A program made the translations under genes and the position numbers. Below are positions 61,186 through 64,000 of a DNA stretch of 64,000 nucleotides, piece after piece. Each line of letters starts with the position of its first letter. Positions within the stretch are counted from its first letter, which is position 1. The stretch covers positions 6,220 through 70,219 of the forward strand of contig CAZAXY010000005.1 of NCBI GenBank assembly GCA_964489125.1, read 5' to 3'. Origin of the DNA: GYS-P2D sp964489125. Lineage in GTDB: Bacteria > Bacteroidota > Bacteroidia > Chitinophagales > Saprospiraceae. The notes beneath the pieces were generated by a model that was not told where the DNA came from, searched no databases, and worked only from the letters and a program-made list of their open reading frames with translations.

Positions 61186-61870
61186 TGAGCCTATAGCGCG
61201 ACAAGGCATAAAACTACTTGCTGATCAGCTACCTTATCTCAACTACGTTGCAGAATATCCTAACCCTATCGTCGCACATGAGCATATAACAACAGAGGTT
61301 GATTTGCTTTTCCTAGACATTGAGATGCCAGGCCTTAACGGTCTTGAGTATCTGCGTAGTTTGAATCCACAGACATCTGTAATCTTAACAACAGCTTATC
61401 CCCAACATGCCCTTGAAGCATTTGAACTTGATGTCGTCGACTATCTCGTGAAACCAGTGAAGTTGCCTCGCTTCATCAAGGCAGTTGAAAAAGCCCAGAC
61501 ACTAAAATCTCTTCAGAACACGCCTGCAGAAGTAGAATTGCAGTCGGAGGAAATCTATATCAAAGCAGATCGTAAGTTTCATAAGGTGAGCTATGCCGAT
61601 ATAATTTATATCAAGGGGATGAAGGATTACGTCATGATACATACCTCATCTAAGAAATATATGACAGCGCTAAATCTCAGTACAATCATGAAACAACTGC
61701 CTGAGACTCTATTCGCTCGCATCAGCAAGTCTTATATCATCAATACGCAGCATATAGTTTCAGTCGGAGTGGATTATGTGGATGTTGCAGGCGACGAGCT
61801 CAGCTTAGGTCTATCCTATAAAGAAGCATTCATCAATACTCATGTGAAGAGTACTTTGTTGAAGCGATGA
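61163..61870 (+). CDS. LytTR-family response regulator
   Basis: A 235-residue regulator. The receiver domain (about 1-115) has DDEP, the phospho-acceptor Asp in LLFLDIEMPGLNG and the Lys in YLVKPVKL. The LytTR DNA-binding domain (about 132-232) has IKADRKFHKVSYADIIYIKGMKDYV and RISKSYIINTQHI. It pairs with the LytS-type kinase upstream; the candidate operator at 60063-60096 suggests autoregulation, control of the divergent protease, or both. Confidence 0.95.
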   Translation: MNYIIIDDEPIARQGIKLLADQLPYLNYVAEYPNPIVAHEHITTEVDLLFLDIEMPGLNGLEYLRSLNPQTSVILTTAYPQHALEAFELDVVDYLVKPVKLPRFIKAVEKAQTLKSLQNTPAEVELQSEEIYIKADRKFHKVSYADIIYIKGMKDYVMIHTSSKKYMTALNLSTIMKQLPETLFARISKSYIINTQHIVSVGVDYVDVAGDELSLGLSYKEAFINTHVKSTLLKR

Positions 61871-62005
61871 GCAGATCACTTTTGTTACTAAAAATCTTAG
61901 TGGTTTCGACCAATGAGAAATTGCTTCTATGAAGAATAATTAAGGGAGACACTTCAGTCATGTAAGTGTTTTTGACATCAGCGATTTTAGCTGGCAGTGT
62001 GCTCT

Positions 62006-62030
62006 AGACGGCTTTCGCCGTTTCCTCCTT
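62006..62030 (+). terminator. Possible terminator after the LytTR gene
   Basis: AGACGGC (62006-62012) pairs with GCCGTTT (62017-62023, one G-T pair) around TTTC, followed by a pyrimidine stretch rather than a pure U-run. The rest of the 268-bp gap 61871-62138 shows no gene. Confidence 0.4.
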
Positions 62031-62138
62031 TCGAAAAAGCTTGTCCATCCACTTCGTGGTTAACTCCTTTGGAAGTCTCCCAGACATCTATCCTTCGGAA
62101 TCAGTCGATCAAGTACTCGACTCTATGAGATCACTCAG

Positions 62139-63332
62139 TCACCCCACCTGCCCCGCTACCCATCCCGTCGTCCATGCAGCCTGAAAGTTATACCCACCAG
62201 TAACTCCATCTACATCCAGCACTTCTCCAGCAAAGTACACCCCAGGCATGGTCTTACTCTGTAGGGTCTTAACATTGATGCTGTCCCAGGATACGCCTCC
62301 ACAGGTGACGAACTCCTCTTTAAAGGTGGTCTTGCCTCTGACGGGATAGACATCATAGAATAGTATATGAACCAGCTTGTTTTTGTGTTTCTTGGAGAGC
62401 TCTGAGCATACATCATCCGTACTGATGCCCGCTCTACCTAAGAAGTATAACCATAATCTCTGAGGGAATTCAAGAGGGTTATGGTTCTTGATTAATTTCT
62501 GACCGCCTGATACAATCAGTTCTCGCAGCTCCTCCTCACTTCGATTATTGGACCAATTAATCGCCACTTCAAAATTGTACGCCACCTCATGAAGTCGGCG
62601 AGCGGCAATACTTGATAATTTCAAGATAGCGGGGCCGCTCATTCCCCAATGTGTGATCAGCAATGGTCCTTGTGCAACATATTTAGTTCCGACAATACTT
62701 GCCGTGGCTTGAGCTACGCTGACGCCCATTAGTTTGATTATCGCCTCCTGTGGCATGTTAAATGTGAACAGCGACGGGATTGGCTCAACGATCTCATGCC
62801 CCTTATCCTCAAGCCAGCTATAACTACTTCGTTTATTAGATCCTCCTGTTGCGATGATCACAGCGTCATACAAAATATTTTGGTCATTGATGAACAAGTC
62901 AACTTGATCATCACGTCGTTCAATCCTAGTGAGAGCTGACTTCAGCTTGATTTCTATCCCTAACTTGTTAACCTCCCTCATGAAGGTGTCGATGATCGTC
63001 TGGGAGCTATCAGTAATTGGAAACATCCGACCATCAGGTTCTACCTTGAGAGCTACCCCCCTACCCTCAAACCAGTCAACGATGTGATGATTGTTGAAGG
63101 ACTTGAAGTGTTTCTTAAGTTGTTTGCCGCCTCGAGGGTAGTTCTTGGCAAGATCAGAGGGATACTTGGCATCATGCGTCACATTACACCTGCCGCCACC
63201 AGATATCTTGACCTTTGAGAGGATTTTAGTAGTCTTCTCATATATAGTTACTGAGGCTTTCGGATGAAACTCTTTACAGCAGATTGCCGCATAGAACCCC
63301 GCTGCTCCGCCGCCGATGACTGCCACTTTCAT
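62139..63332 (-). CDS. BaiN/HI0933-family NAD(P)/FAD-dependent oxidoreductase
   Basis: A 397-residue flavoprotein with the N-terminal FAD fold AVIGGGAAGFYAA (about 3-16) and the family hallmark KVKISGGGRCNVTH (about 41-54). The C-terminal TCGGVSWDSINVKTLQSK and FAGEVLDVDGVTGGYN complete the HI0933 signature. The reaction of most members is unknown; some reduce bile acids or other enoate-like substrates. Its ATG directly follows the uvrA stop (TAA-ATG), so the two are co-transcribed. Confidence 0.9.
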   Translation of the reverse strand: MKVAVIGGGAAGFYAAICCKEFHPKASVTIYEKTTKILSKVKISGGGRCNVTHDAKYPSDLAKNYPRGGKQLKKHFKSFNNHHIVDWFEGRGVALKVEPDGRMFPITDSSQTIIDTFMREVNKLGIEIKLKSALTRIERRDDQVDLFINDQNILYDAVIIATGGSNKRSSYSWLEDKGHEIVEPIPSLFTFNMPQEAIIKLMGVSVAQATASIVGTKYVAQGPLLITHWGMSGPAILKLSSIAARRLHEVAYNFEVAINWSNNRSEEELRELIVSGGQKLIKNHNPLEFPQRLWLYFLGRAGISTDDVCSELSKKHKNKLVHILFYDVYPVRGKTTFKEEFVTCGGVSWDSINVKTLQSKTMPGVYFAGEVLDVDGVTGGYNFQAAWTTGWVAGQVG

Positions 63333-64000
63333 TTATTCCATCTCAAGTTTCAGATACTGCCCCGTATAGCTTTTCTTACTCTTGATGATTTTACTTGGAC
63401 TCCCCTCGAAGATAATATTGCCACCACGCTTACCTCCTTCCGGGCCAAGATCGATAATATGGTCAGCCACTTTGATGATGTCCATATTATGCTCGATTAC
63501 TAAGACCGTATTTCCTTTCTCGACAAGTCGATCCAATACGGCAATCAGATGCTTAATATCTGCAAAGTGTAATCCAGTTGTCGGCTCATCGAGGATGTAC
63601 AGCGTATTACCCGTGTCACGCTTAGAGAGTTCTTCGCTCAACTTAACACGTTGTGCTTCCCCTCCTGATAGCGTAGTAGCAGATTGTCCCAGCGTGATAT
63701 ATCCCAAGCCGACTTCTTGAAGGGTTTTCAACTTGCGATATATCTTAGGTATACTCTTAAAGAACTCAATGGCTTCATCAACTGGCATGTCTAGGACATC
63801 AGAGATAGACTTTCCTTTGAACATGATCTCCAGTGTCTCCCGATTGTATCGCTTGCCATGACACGATTCGCAATCGACATATACATCTGGTAAGAAGTTC
63901 ATCTCAATGAGTTTCTTACCGCCACCTTCACAGGTTTCGCAGCGCCCTCCCTTCACATTAAATGAGAATCGCCCAGGCTTATATCCCCGGATTTTTGACT
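63333..64000 (-). CDS. uvrA: UvrA excinuclease subunit, C-terminal part (cut by the window edge)
   Basis: The last 222 codons of uvrA; the frame stays open to the window end. Seen are RGYKPGRFSFNVKGGRCE, the second zinc-finger module CETCEGGG...CESCHGKRYN, the ABC signature LSGGEAQRVKL and the Walker B LYILDEPTTGLHFADI. UvrA recognises DNA damage with UvrB in nucleotide excision repair. The apparent GTG start at 63956 is an internal Val, not a true start. Confidence 0.97.
   Translation of the reverse strand, partial: SKIRGYKPGRFSFNVKGGRCETCEGGGKKLIEMNFLPDVYVDCESCHGKRYNRETLEIMFKGKSISDVLDMPVDEAIEFFKSIPKIYRKLKTLQEVGLGYITLGQSATTLSGGEAQRVKLSEELSKRDTGNTLYILDEPTTGLHFADIKHLIAVLDRLVEKGNTVLVIEHNMDIIKVADHIIDLGPEGGKRGGNIIFEGSPSKIIKSKKSYTGQYLKLEME

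Overview
The window looks like a chromosome segment from a free-living, probably marine member of the Bacteroidota, most likely close to the Saprospiria (Lewinella-like). This rests on: type IX secretion traits (a PorQ homologue and a protein with a C-terminal type A sorting domain), a dockerin/cohesin-like modular secreted protein, a complete Na+-translocating NADH:quinone reductase operon, many lipoproteins, LytS/LytTR and LuxR-type regulators, and -7 boxes of the Bacteroidota form TAnnTTTG in place of E. coli-type promoters. Genus-level placement is inference. No rRNA, tRNA, CRISPR array or insertion sequence with a transposase was seen.

Layout. 0.1-3.2 kb: an ECF sigma factor, putative anti-sigma factor and periplasmic sensor operon, then a TPR protein. 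10.2-3.3 kb (minus): a probable six-gene operon, GH3-serine hydrolase fusion, LolC/E-type permease, small conserved protein, two cyclophilin lipoproteins (one with a PKD domain), polyphosphate glucokinase. 10.4-14.7 kb: three tandem secreted amidohydrolases, only the middle one with the metal-binding set. 14.7-17.8 kb: an accessory patch with a badly decayed GHKL ATPase pseudogene, an AAA/DUF4143 ATPase with a 32-bp tandem repeat in its promoter, and two structure-conserving hairpin repeats bracketing that gene. 17.8-21.2 kb: a large T9SS cargo protein and a small zinc-protease-like lipoprotein. 21.3-26.3 kb: a lipid-related group (P450, acyl-CoA synthetase, thioesterase, monoacylglycerol-lipase-like hydrolase, DUF6580 membrane protein). 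26.4-32.8 kb (minus): nqrABCDEF, with an unusual membrane-anchored NqrA. 32.9-37.0 kb (minus): DUF4271, hemD, NUDIX, START-domain, sorbosone-dehydrogenase-like operon. 37.3-39.6 kb: a two-component pair and a LuxR-type HTH ORF. 39.7-43.4 kb (minus): amidohydrolase, membrane protein, 2-oxoglutarate dehydrogenase E2 with two lipoyl domains. 43.5-47.9 kb (minus): a small exported protein, PorQ, a MORN-like lipoprotein and a PpiD-like chaperone. 48.2-52.0 kb: an OmpA lipoprotein and, on the minus strand, acyl-ACP thioesterase, a VanY-like peptidase and a conserved unknown. 52.1-53.1 kb: a G-quadruplex-forming stretch and a coupled two-gene cassette with a nuclease-like protein. 53.2-58.1 kb: mnmG and two exported proteins. 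58.2-61.9 kb: an M43-like metalloprotease divergent from a LytS/LytTR pair with a candidate LytTR operator between them. 62.1-64.0 kb: a BaiN/HI0933 flavoprotein and the 3' end of uvrA.

Most of the window is orderly housekeeping and envelope biology. The parts most likely to hold something undescribed are the 14.7-17.8 kb patch, the 52.1-53.1 kb cassette, the amidohydrolase trio, the anchored NqrA, and the LytTR operator layout. All functional calls are from reading the sequence; no database search was run.
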